This document shows, one piece after another, positions 1 to 6,809 of a stretch of 19,989 nucleotides of DNA. Every line of letters begins with the position of its first letter. Positions within the stretch are counted from its first letter, which is position 1. The translations under genes and the position numbers were made by a program. This DNA comes from Bradyrhizobium sp. (lineage in GTDB: Bacteria; Pseudomonadota; Alphaproteobacteria; Rhizobiales; Xanthobacteraceae): the NCBI GenBank assembly GCA_019243075.1, contig JAFAUV010000222.1, positions 1 through 19,989 of the forward strand. The letters run 5' to 3'. The notes under the pieces are model-generated. The model made no database searches. It had not been told where the DNA came from and saw only the letters and a list, made by a program, of their open reading frames with translations.

Positions 1-275
1 GCGCCTTCACGTCGACCGCGACCCAGCATGGCGGCCAGGAGACGACGCTGTTCTCGATCATCACCAACCTGTTGCATTTCGGCATGGTGGTGGTCGGCCT
101 CAATTACGGTTTTGCCGGCCAGATGAAGCTCGACGAAGTCACCGGCGGCGCGCCCTATGGCGCCACCACCATCACCGGCGGGGACGGCAGCCGCCAGCCG
201 AGCGCCAATGAACTCGCCGGTGCGCGCTATCAGGGCCGCGTGATCGCGGAGACGGCGAAGAAGCTTAAGGGCTGA
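1..275 (+). CDS. wrbA: NAD(P)H:quinone oxidoreductase, WrbA family (3' end only)
   Basis: This is the C-terminal part, about 90 residues, of a flavodoxin-fold WrbA protein; the 5' part lies before the window. The frame is open from base 3 and reads AFTSTATQHGGQETTLFSI at the left edge. That stretch, with the following LHFGMVVVGLNY and the downstream GGAPYGATTITGGDG loop, is highly characteristic of WrbA. Known WrbA proteins bind FMN and carry out two-electron reduction of quinones by NAD(P)H in the cytoplasm, which limits semiquinone and oxidative stress. The C-terminus ends RVIAETAKKLKG, as usual for the family, so the 3' end looks intact. Nothing ties it to the polysaccharide locus downstream; a spacer of more than 400 bp separates them. 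Confidence 0.93.
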   Translation, partial: AFTSTATQHGGQETTLFSIITNLLHFGMVVVGLNYGFAGQMKLDEVTGGAPYGATTITGGDGSRQPSANELAGARYQGRVIAETAKKLKG

Positions 276-601
276 GCTGCATGGTTGGCCGTGATGCCGG
301 CAAGCCGGTGCTGCGCGCATGGCTGATGCGAGAGGGGCGGCATTCTCCAGGACGAATGCCGCCCTATGTAGATGTGCTCGGACGAAGGACTGCTGCCATG
401 GTCGAACTGCTTCTTATGGCTCAAATCGTACGCAACCCGCTGCAGGCGATGGCGCGGCGTTGGTACTGCAAGAGCCTTTTTCGCGCCACGCGGGGCGCGC
501 GCCGCTGTGCGGAGTGCACGGCCTCGTGAGGGATTCGCGATAGGCCGCCAAAGCCTGCGTCGAGGACATGCCCGGCACACGGGGGCGCATTGAAGGTTTA
601 G
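276..601. other. Intergenic region after wrbA, no confident gene
   Basis: Apart from the hairpin at 335-364 I see no recognisable gene. One small ORF, 398-529 on the + strand (43 codons, starting MVELLLMAQIV and ending with an Arg/Cys-rich tail), has a fair Shine-Dalgarno sequence, GAAGGA, 8 bases before its ATG. I recognise no family, and this composition can arise by chance in GC-rich DNA, so I do not call it a gene. Confidence 0.4.
335..364 (+). terminator. Terminator-like hairpin downstream of wrbA
   Basis: A perfect 11-bp inverted repeat, GGGCGGCATTC and GAATGCCGCCC, flanks an 8-base loop about 60 bp after the wrbA stop codon. The stem is GC-rich and strong. No T-run follows it, so it may be an RNA-stabilising 3' hairpin or a Rho-dependent end rather than a classical intrinsic terminator. 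Confidence 0.5.
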
Positions 602-701
602 GCATGATCCGGACAAAGTGTGCGGCGGTTTTCCGAAAGGATCATGCTCAGACAAAAAGATAGAGGGGGATGCCGATTCGAAGAAACGTCATCCTGCTCT
701 A
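602..701. repeat. Dispersed rhizobial palindromic intergenic repeat (two hairpins)
   Basis: Hairpin 1 has perfect 9-bp outer arms, GCATGATCC (602-610) and GGATCATGC (639-647), around a core containing GGTTTTCCG. Hairpin 2 has arms TAGAG (661-665) and CTCTA (697-701), continued inward by GGGATG and CATCC. I recognise this compound element from memory as one scattered through intergenic regions of Bradyrhizobium and relatives. The right end supplies the TAG stop codon of the gene at 699-1868, so the element abuts and slightly overlaps that 3' end. It may act as a transcription end for the - strand gene. Only one copy was noticed in this window. Confidence 0.75.
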
Positions 702-1868
702 GTTCCCCGCCTTACCAAACGAGCCGGCCGCCGATCGTACCCGGTGGGCAATCCCGGGATAGCGCCGCAGCCGCTGCGCGGTGCGATCGCGCAGTGCATA
801 GGGCGCGCCGCGCCAGGACAGCGCGACGCTGATATCCGCAAGCGGCAGCTGCTTGGCGCCAAAGCGCTGCTTGTAGTCATAATTGCCGATGCCGAGGTCG
901 AAATGGCGCACGCCTTGGCCGTGCAACGCCGCCATGGTCCGTTCGACGCAGAGCAAGCCCGGAGAGCAGTTGGACCATTTTTCGCCGGCATTGCTGGTCC
1001 GCAACAAGGAATAGTGACGGCCTTGCCGCAGTCCCATGGTGGTGGCGACGATGCCCTCATCCGAGATCAGTGCAGAGACGACCGCATAACCTTCGGCCAT
1101 GCCGCCACGGACGACATCGCGATAGAACCTGGCGTGAGGCGGCTGGTCGAGCACGAATTTGTGGCCGAGCCGGTTCATACGCTCGCGCTGCTGCACATCC
1201 GTGACATCGAGAAACCGCAGCGCCTCCTCGAGGGTCGTGGCGATCCGAAACCTGGCGCCGGGATGTCGGATGAAGACGCGCCAGCATCGCGGCATCTGCA
1301 TCTTCCTGATCGAGATGCGGTAGGCCTCGAAATCATCGCCGATCTCGACCAGATTGCCGTTCAGCGAAGAGGAGCCGCTCCATGTCCATGCCATCAGCGG
1401 GTTCGACCGTCCACAAATTTCCGCCGGCATCTTCTTCAGCCGGATCAGATCGGGACGATCGCGCCATTGGCCCAGCGCGGCGAACAGCGCGCGGCCCATC
1501 GCCCGCATGCTCGCGCAATCGCGCGGCGCGGCGCAAGAAAACATCGGGGCGTTGTAGTCGCTCACCCCGAGATCGGCGAATTCGATAAGGCGAATGCCGC
1601 GATGATGGCGGCTGATCAGCGGAAACAGCGCAACATCGCGCCTGGCCTGCGTGTCGGAGATGATGGCGATCAGCGGATCGACGGTATCGAAGGCGGCATA
1701 CCATGCACCAAGCCAATGCCGGTGCTGAAAGGTCGTGGCCTCACCGCGCTCGTTCCAGCGCGCGGCCGCTTCGCTCCAGTTCCGGACAAACTCGACGCGG
1801 AACGGAGCCACGGATGATGCTTCCCGCACCCCTGCCGCTTGAAACCGTAGAACAGCCGACTTGCCCAA
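699..1868 (-). CDS. GNAT-family acyltransferase, CelD/BcsL-like
   Basis: The 389-residue protein has the two-part fold expected of CelD-like (Acetyltransf_6) GNAT proteins. An N-terminal half contains FQHRHWLGAWYAAF (about 47-60) and ALFPLISRHHRGIRLIEF (about 80-97). The C-terminal half ends with FDLGIGNYDYKQRFGA (323-338), the most diagnostic motif of this group. Such proteins sit in cellulose and exopolysaccharide clusters and are thought to transfer an acyl group to the polymer or its precursor in the cytoplasm; the substrate is unknown here. The start is uncertain. No in-frame ATG exists near the 5' end. The frame opens at a TTG (1868) preceded by a weak GTGAGAAG, and GTG codons at 1829 and 1811 are alternatives, the first with GCAGGG just upstream. 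The stop codon lies in the repeat arm. Confidence 0.82.
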   Translation of the reverse strand: MGKSAVLRFQAAGVREASSVAPFRVEFVRNWSEAAARWNERGEATTFQHRHWLGAWYAAFDTVDPLIAIISDTQARRDVALFPLISRHHRGIRLIEFADLGVSDYNAPMFSCAAPRDCASMRAMGRALFAALGQWRDRPDLIRLKKMPAEICGRSNPLMAWTWSGSSSLNGNLVEIGDDFEAYRISIRKMQMPRCWRVFIRHPGARFRIATTLEEALRFLDVTDVQQRERMNRLGHKFVLDQPPHARFYRDVVRGGMAEGYAVVSALISDEGIVATTMGLRQGRHYSLLRTSNAGEKWSNCSPGLLCVERTMAALHGQGVRHFDLGIGNYDYKQRFGAKQLPLADISVALSWRGAPYALRDRTAQRLRRYPGIAHRVRSAAGSFGKAGN

Positions 1869-1919
1869 TGCTTCTCACCCGCCATCAAGCTGATTGTGCC
1901 TGTCCAACGATCGCTCGGC

Positions 1920-2006
1920 TCAGTTCGACCACGTGTTCTCGCCGCAGGTGGGTTTCACGCAAATGGTCCCGATCTTGCGCCGTCCCGAACCAAGACGGCA
2001 CGGCAT
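1920..2006 (-). CDS. Possible 28-residue leader peptide or small protein
   Basis: The ATG at 2006 (- strand) is preceded by TAGGAGGT with a 6-base spacer, a full match to the anti-Shine-Dalgarno sequence and the best ribosome site I found in the window. The ORF encodes a basic peptide starting MPCRLGSGRRKIG, with three cysteines (positions 3, 16 and 21), and ending GENTWSN. It stops 51 bases before the TTG at 1868 that may start the GNAT gene, so it could be a leader ORF of that transcript. I recognise no family. It is too short for codon statistics. The same bases might instead belong to a + strand RNA exposing ACCTCCT. Treat as tentative. Confidence 0.35.
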   Translation of the reverse strand: MPCRLGSGRRKIGTICVKPTCGENTWSN

Positions 2007-2258
2007 GGATGTACCTCCTATCTGGCAGGCCGGGGGCCCTGGGGCCAGCGCAATCCTTATACGGAACCGAACCTCCGCAAGGTATGGCTAACGGCGCCCT
2101 CGACGGAAACCGGTTCGGTTTCGAATCCAAAGCATTGAATCATTCTTGTTAATCCTTAACGCAGCTCTCATGGCAGCGAACGCGGCTTGCGGCTGTTGCT
2201 CGCCGCCCGGCGGAGCTATCTATCACCCGCACCAATTTCGCGGAGCGGTGAATTCTCG
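2007..2258. promoter_or_regulatory. Divergent control region between GNAT and DUF6492 genes
   Basis: This spacer separates two diverging genes, so it should hold promoters in both directions. Visible structure: a perfect hairpin GAAACCG-GTT-CGGTTTC at 2106-2122, whose right arm also pairs with GGAACCGAACC at 2063-2073 (one mismatch in 11), and an A+T-rich patch with two TTAA tetramers near 2149-2160. No convincing -35/-10 pair was found. A TGGCAG element at 2023 has correct sigma-54 spacing but a poor -12 half. Confidence 0.4.
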
Positions 2259-3146
2259 ATGCATTCCGTTGCTCTACTCACTCCGAGCCATGCGAAGGAT
2301 CTCGAGCGCTTTGCCTTGCTTTGCGACAGCATCGATGCATGTCTCACCGGTTACACGCGCCATTATGTCATCGTCAATGACGACGACATGGCGCTGTTTG
2401 CCAAATACAATTCCGATAGGCGCATCGTCATTCCCGTGGCGCGTTACTTGCCGAAATGGCTGTGGGCCGTGCCGAGGCCGCTGTTGCGCAGTCGTCGCCG
2501 CGTCTGGGTGTCGCTGTTGTCCAAACCGGTGCATGGCTGGCACGTGCAGCAGATCGCCAAGATCGCCGGCGTGCTTGCGGCGCCCGAGCCGCGCGTCTGC
2601 ATCATCGATTCCGACAACTTCTTTTTCCGCAAGTTCGACATCGGCCGCTATGCCGGCGCGGAGAAGTCGCCGCTCTATGTCGATCGCCGCGCCATTCGCG
2701 CCGAGGCGCCGTTCCATTCGCTCTGGCTGCGCAATTGCGACGCCATGCTCGGGCTGCCCGAGACGAGCTTCCCGGCCGATGACTTTGTCGGCAACGTGCT
2801 GGTCTGGGATAAGGCGACGGTGCGCGCCATGACCGAGCAGATCCGGTCCGCGACCGGCAAGAGCTGGGCACTGGCAATGTGCCGCAAGCGTCCGTTCTCG
2901 GAATATCTGTTGTACGGGCGCTTTGTGGCGGGCTCGCCGGCACGTCTTGCCGCCCATCAGCTCGTCGAACGGAGTCTCGCGCTGGCACATTGGGATGAGG
3001 CGCAGCTCGACAAGTCCTCGATCGAGGCCATGATGCACGCGGCTGCGCCCGAGCAAGTCGCGCTTTGCATCCAGTCCTATTCGGGAACGTCGATCCGCGA
3101 TATCCGCGGCGCCCTCTCCGCCGCGCTCGAGCGCGAGGCGGCCTAG
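2259..3146 (+). CDS. DUF6492 family protein, probable glycosyltransferase-like
   Basis: This 295-residue protein has a GT-A-like start, VALLTPSHAKDLERFALLCDSI, then YVIVNDDDM (36-44) and IIDSDNFFFRKF (115-126). The second motif resembles a metal- and nucleotide-sugar-binding DxD. I assign it to DUF6492, found in bacterial polysaccharide clusters and suspected to be glycosyltransferase-like; no reaction is established. No signal peptide or membrane segment is evident, so it is probably cytoplasmic or membrane-associated. I chose ATG 2259, with GGAG 13 bases upstream. The frame extends back to a TTG at 2187, but that part does not look like protein and has no ribosome site. Its stop shares the palindrome CTAG (3143-3146) with the stop of the converging flippase gene. 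Confidence 0.8.
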   Translation: MHSVALLTPSHAKDLERFALLCDSIDACLTGYTRHYVIVNDDDMALFAKYNSDRRIVIPVARYLPKWLWAVPRPLLRSRRRVWVSLLSKPVHGWHVQQIAKIAGVLAAPEPRVCIIDSDNFFFRKFDIGRYAGAEKSPLYVDRRAIRAEAPFHSLWLRNCDAMLGLPETSFPADDFVGNVLVWDKATVRAMTEQIRSATGKSWALAMCRKRPFSEYLLYGRFVAGSPARLAAHQLVERSLALAHWDEAQLDKSSIEAMMHAAAPEQVALCIQSYSGTSIRDIRGALSAALEREAA

Positions 3147-4576
3147 CCGCGCTGTGGCTTCGCGAAGATCCGCAGGGCGAGCGTGTGCAGCAGGCCTCTC
3201 ACATCGCAGATGTTCAAACCGATCGCGGCGATTGCATAGACCAGCACGCCACTCGCCGCGAGCGCGGCGAACGTCACGGGGTCTGGTACCGGCAACAGCT
3301 TTTCCAGCGCCAGCACGGCGCCTGCCATGAGGCCGCTCGCCAGCAATGTCCGCGCCAGCGGCGCGAGCAGATAGGGCAGCGGATAGGCGTGGCGCGTCAG
3401 CACCAGGCCGATCACGACGCCAAAGGCTTCGGAAACCATGAAGGACGCGGCCGTCCCCTGCAGCTGCCAGGCATTCGTCATCGGCCAGATAAGAGCCACG
3501 TTGAGGCCGACGCTGGCGAGGCCCTGCAGCAGCGACCATTCCGGCTTCTTGGCCAGATGGAAGCTGACATGGACGTAATACTGCGTGATGCACTGAAACA
3601 GCCAGCCGGCCGCAAGCATCGGAACGATCAGCCCCGCGGTGTCGCGAAACGCGGGGCCGAGCAGGAACGACGCGAGATAGGGAATGGTCAAGGCAAGACC
3701 GGCCGCCGCGGGCACGGATATGGCGAGCAGGAGTTCGCCGAATCGCTCGAGCTGCGCCCGCGCCTTGGAGGCGCCGTATTGCACGAGGCTGTTCACGGCG
3801 ATCGGGAATGCCGCCGCGGCGAGGCTGCCGGCCGGCATCTGGATGACCTGGCGCGTCAGGTCTGCGGAGGCGCCATAAAGACCGGAAAACGCTGTGCCGG
3901 AATGCCATGCCAGGAACAGACGGTCCATCGAACACTGAAAGGTGTAGACAAAGGCGGTGATCGTGAAGACGAAGCCGAGGCGGAAAAACAGGCGGAGTTC
4001 GCCGAGGTCGGCTTTGGCGAGGGGGAGGCGCCATATGGTGCGGGCACTGAATGCCGCCGTCGCGAAATAGCCGAGCGCGGTCCCGGCCAGCAGGCCGAAG
4101 CCGCCCCATCCGAGTTCGATCGCCAGGAGACAAAGCGCAAAGGAAACGACGGTCCGCAGCACCGCGCCGGCGACGAACTCACGAACCTGGAAGCGGGCCC
4201 GCATGATCTCCTGACCCATTTCGACCAGGCCAATGCCGAGCGCAAGCACGATGGCGCAGGCGACCTCCGGCCAGTCGCGGTGCGCGAGATAGGGGATCAC
4301 GAGCAACAACAAGGGAGCGGAAGCGACCGAGATGCCGTAGGCCGCGAGCGCAGTGCCGCGAAGGTCGCGCGCGCCGCCTTCGGACTGCAGGCGCATCACC
4401 GAGAACCGCACCCATGTGAAGAGAACCGCCGAGACGAACCCGGCCATGCCGACACCAATGACATAAATACCGTAATCATCCGGCGAGAGCAGCCGTGTGA
4501 AGGTAGCCGTGCTGATGAAGCCGAACGCGGCGGCGACCACGCTCGCCACCATGTACTGGGACGCATGTCGAAGCAT
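3143..4576 (-). CDS. Polysaccharide flippase, Wzx/PST type (MOP superfamily)
   Basis: A 477-residue integral membrane protein with roughly a dozen hydrophobic helices across its length. The N-terminus, with ATFTRLLSPDDYGIYVIGVG at about 23-42, is the classic start of Wzx/RfbX-type flippases, which move undecaprenyl-linked oligosaccharide repeat units from the cytoplasmic to the periplasmic face of the inner membrane. Length fits the family (about 400-500). It lies 31 bp downstream of the GH10 gene on the same strand and is probably cotranscribed with it from the 5676-5885 region. The ATG at 4576 is clear, although its ribosome site is weak. Its end meets the DUF6492 gene at a shared CTAG. Substrate specificity cannot be read from sequence. 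Confidence 0.9.
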   Translation of the reverse strand: MLRHASQYMVASVVAAAFGFISTATFTRLLSPDDYGIYVIGVGMAGFVSAVLFTWVRFSVMRLQSEGGARDLRGTALAAYGISVASAPLLLLVIPYLAHRDWPEVACAIVLALGIGLVEMGQEIMRARFQVREFVAGAVLRTVVSFALCLLAIELGWGGFGLLAGTALGYFATAAFSARTIWRLPLAKADLGELRLFFRLGFVFTITAFVYTFQCSMDRLFLAWHSGTAFSGLYGASADLTRQVIQMPAGSLAAAAFPIAVNSLVQYGASKARAQLERFGELLLAISVPAAAGLALTIPYLASFLLGPAFRDTAGLIVPMLAAGWLFQCITQYYVHVSFHLAKKPEWSLLQGLASVGLNVALIWPMTNAWQLQGTAASFMVSEAFGVVIGLVLTRHAYPLPYLLAPLARTLLASGLMAGAVLALEKLLPVPDPVTFAALAASGVLVYAIAAIGLNICDVRGLLHTLALRIFAKPQRG

Positions 4577-4607
4577 CGCTCAGACCGTCTCGGTTTCGCT
4601 GATCACG

Positions 4608-5675
4608 TCAGGTCGCCTCGTGGGTGAATTTCGTGATCACGTCCATGAACGACTTCGGACCAAAATCCGCATCGAGCGGCAACGGCCGGTTCGGCAAGTG
4701 GTCGGCGCGGGGGAACATCTGGTTGATCCAGCTATATCGGTCCGAAATTCCCCAGGTGAGGATCGATCGCAGCGGCGCTTCCGAGGTGATGGCGGTGAGA
4801 ACCTCATTGACCTTTTTCGCGACGATCGCGTCCCGCTCCGGCTGCGACCCCGGGAGCTTCATGTCGTCGACGTCGAGCTCGGTGACGATCACATCGAGGC
4901 CCCAGGAGCGGAACTCGGCAACGCATTTGGCAAGCGCCTCGGTATCGATCTCCAGTTCGCCATGCAGATGCGCCTGCAGGCCGACCGCATGAAGCGGCGT
5001 GCCGGTGTCGAGCAGATCGGAAACAATGCTGCGGAGCGCGGCGCGCCGCGCGGCAAAGCGCGGGCCGACCGACTCGATGTCGTAATCGTTGATGGTGAGC
5101 TGGACGTCGGGGTCGGCATCGGCAGCGGTGCGGAAAGCCATTCGCATATAACCGTCACCGAGCAGGCTCTGCCACAACGAGTCGCGCCGCTCGGTCGGCT
5201 GCTTCGGGAATTCGGGCACGGCTTCGTTCACGACGTCCCACGAGGTCAGCTTGCCCCGGTAATAGCTGACGACGGTCGCGATGTGATCGCGAAGCGCGCG
5301 CTCGGCGCCGGCGGCGGTCTTGATCTGCCTGGTCCACTCGGGCAGGTCGGCATACCAGACCAGGTTGTGGCCGCGCATGGTAAGGCCGTTCTGCTGGGCG
5401 AAGTCCAGGAGGGCATCGGCCTTTTCGAATGCAAACCTATGCGGATCGGGGCGAAGCGTCGGCCATTTCAATTCGTAGACCGGCACGATCTGCGTGCAAT
5501 ATCTGGCGATCGCATTCTGCAGCCTGGCGTCCGACTGCAAGTCGGCAAGCGTCGCTGCCGCCCCATATCCATGGCGGCGGCTGCGCGCATCCGCAGCGAG
5601 CGGCGCGCTTTTGACCACGCCCGATGCGGCGGCGGCCAGGCCGCCTGCGATAAGCTGTCGTCTGTTAACCATCAT
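4608..5675 (-). CDS. Exported glycoside hydrolase family 10 (endo-beta-1,4-xylanase-like)
   Basis: This is a single-domain GH10 enzyme of 355 residues. From ATG 5675, the N-terminus MMVNRRQLIAGGLAAAASG has a twin-arginine followed by a hydrophobic stretch, indicating Tat export. Retained GH10 features: ELKW (68-71), RGHNLVW (101-107), LPEW (111-114), the acid/base glutamate E151 in WDVVNEAV, QAHL (234-237), the nucleophile E266 in VIVTELDVDD, and TWGISDRYSW (307-316). The usual VWH triad reads VWY here, so a conserved active-site His is Tyr. GH10 enzymes cleave beta-1,4-xylan-like backbones by a retaining mechanism. In this setting, upstream of a flippase, a role in trimming or releasing the locus's own polymer is more likely than plant xylan use (inference). 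A GTG at 5693 is an alternative start. Confidence 0.88.
   Translation of the reverse strand: MMVNRRQLIAGGLAAAASGVVKSAPLAADARSRRHGYGAAATLADLQSDARLQNAIARYCTQIVPVYELKWPTLRPDPHRFAFEKADALLDFAQQNGLTMRGHNLVWYADLPEWTRQIKTAAGAERALRDHIATVVSYYRGKLTSWDVVNEAVPEFPKQPTERRDSLWQSLLGDGYMRMAFRTAADADPDVQLTINDYDIESVGPRFAARRAALRSIVSDLLDTGTPLHAVGLQAHLHGELEIDTEALAKCVAEFRSWGLDVIVTELDVDDMKLPGSQPERDAIVAKKVNEVLTAITSEAPLRSILTWGISDRYSWINQMFPRADHLPNRPLPLDADFGPKSFMDVITKFTHEAT
5665..5672. promoter_or_regulatory. TTAACCAT octamer at the GH10 start
   Basis: TTAACCAT overlaps the two candidate ATG codons of the GH10 gene. The same octamer recurs at 9221 and, inverted, at 10619. It resembles the CtrA half-site known from alphaproteobacteria, but no TTAA-N7-TTAA pair is present. 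Confidence 0.3.
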
Positions 5676-5795
5676 CGAGGTGCCGCCGATCACGGATTTG
5701 GCGACTGGATATCAAAGCGCCGATGCCGGCACCTCAACTTTCATCCAACTGCGTTAATTGGAATTTGAATGATCCCTGAATGTCCTCACGTCGCG

Positions 5796-5811
5796 TGGCA
5801 TAGAGCTTGCC
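5796..5811 (+). promoter_or_regulatory. Candidate sigma-54 (RpoN) promoter for the GT2 pair
   Basis: TGGCATAGAGCTTGCC matches the -24/-12 consensus TGGCAC-N5-TTGC at nine core bases, with the strict GG-N10-GC spacing. Transcription would start near 5822, leaving a leader of about 60 bases before ATG 5886. This argues that the longer open frame beginning at 5769 is not the true start of the gene. An activator site was not identified. Confidence 0.55.
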
Positions 5812-5885
5812 GGGATACGCAAACCGTGTCCACGGCTGTTCAGCTCTGGCACATCCTAGCGCTCGCGCGACACATGCAGGTACCG

Positions 5886-6809
5886 ATGTGGGTCAACGTT
5901 GTCATCCCGGTCAAGAACGGCGCCAGGTTTATCAGTGACGCCATTGAGAGCGCATTGGGCCAGACATGCGTCAAACGGGTGGTCGTGGTCGATGATGGAT
6001 CGACCGACGGGTCCGCCGAAATGGCCGCGCGCGCCTGCGATCCACGGGTGATATTGATCCGGGGCGGTGGAAGAGGGGTTTCGGCGGCCCGCAATCTCGG
6101 CTTCGCCGAAGTCGAACGCTTGAGCCCCGCACGGGAGCGCGAGCAGGGTTGGGTCATGTTTCTCGATGCCGACGATCGTCTCGTCCCCGAGGCGACCGAA
6201 AAGCTTCTCGAAGGTGTCGGAGCCGATTGCGTCGCCGTCTATGGCGGTTACGAACGGATCGATTCCGATGGACGTCGCATCGGCCGCCGCCGCATGCTGC
6301 ATCGCCGCGGCAAGCCGAGCGGCGAGGTCCTGCGCGAGCTGCTCGCCGGCAATTTCATCGTCAATGGCGGGGTCATGCTGATCCGCCACGCGCAATTTCG
6401 CCGCACCGGCGGCTTCGATGAGACGCTGCGCTATTGCGAAGACTGGCACTTGTTCTGCCGGCTCGCCGGGCTCGGGCCGATCGTCTGGCGGCCGCGGACG
6501 ACCGTGCTGGAATATCGCGTCCACAGCGCCAGCGCGATGATGAGCGGACGGCTGAATTTCGGCCATTATCGCCCGGCCGTCGAGCGCGTGTTCACCGACC
6601 CGATGATCATCGGAAAGGTTGACAGCGGCGACCTCGTTCGACTGCGGCGCAAGGCGGAGGCGCATCTGAAGACCTATCTGGCCTGCCAGGCGATCCGCGC
6701 CCGTGCCTACGGCCGGGCAATGATGGAGACGGCCGAAGTGATTGCGCTGCTTCCGTCACAGGCAGCAAAGGCGCTTGCGCACGCGCTCGGCGCATTGGCA
6801 GGGCTGTGA
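5886..6809 (+). CDS. Glycosyltransferase family 2 (GT2-a)
   Basis: From ATG 5886 this is a 307-residue GT-A enzyme beginning directly with the family strand VNVVIPVKNGARFISDAI. It shows VVVVDDGSTDGS (nucleotide binding), GVSAARNLGF, the DxD-type FLDADDRL that binds metal and nucleotide-sugar, and the catalytic-base region YCEDWHLFCRL. GT2 enzymes add a sugar from a nucleotide donor, here presumably to the lipid-linked repeat unit at the cytoplasmic membrane face; donor and acceptor are unknown. I chose ATG 5886 because GCAGG lies 6 bases upstream and the fold starts there. ATG 5874 and a start at 5769 are open in frame, but the sigma-54-like element falls inside the longest version. Its stop TGA overlaps the next ATG. 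Confidence 0.88.
   Translation: MWVNVVIPVKNGARFISDAIESALGQTCVKRVVVVDDGSTDGSAEMAARACDPRVILIRGGGRGVSAARNLGFAEVERLSPAREREQGWVMFLDADDRLVPEATEKLLEGVGADCVAVYGGYERIDSDGRRIGRRRMLHRRGKPSGEVLRELLAGNFIVNGGVMLIRHAQFRRTGGFDETLRYCEDWHLFCRLAGLGPIVWRPRTTVLEYRVHSASAMMSGRLNFGHYRPAVERVFTDPMIIGKVDSGDLVRLRRKAEAHLKTYLACQAIRARAYGRAMMETAEVIALLPSQAAKALAHALGALAGL

Noticed and set aside
398..529. A 43-codon ORF after wrbA with GAAGGA 8 bases upstream
   Set aside because: Fair ribosome site, but Arg/Cys-rich chance-like composition and no recognised family; kept only as a note in the intergenic entry.
2023..2038. TGGCAGGCCGGGGGCC before the DUF6492 gene as a sigma-54 promoter
   Set aside because: GG-N10-GC spacing is right, but the -12 half is GGGC, not TTGC, within a GC-rich run where such spacing arises easily.
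618..5768. Long open frames antisense to the GNAT, flippase and GH10 genes (618-1817, 3065-4627 and 4497-5768 on +; 2274-4133 on -)
   Set aside because: They lie opposite genes with clear family motifs, their translations are rich in Arg, Gln and His with no recognisable domain, and such shadows are expected in GC-rich DNA.
5847..5861. TGGCAC upstream of GT2-a as a second sigma-54 promoter
   Set aside because: The following GC is at N9 instead of N10 and there is no TTGC half.
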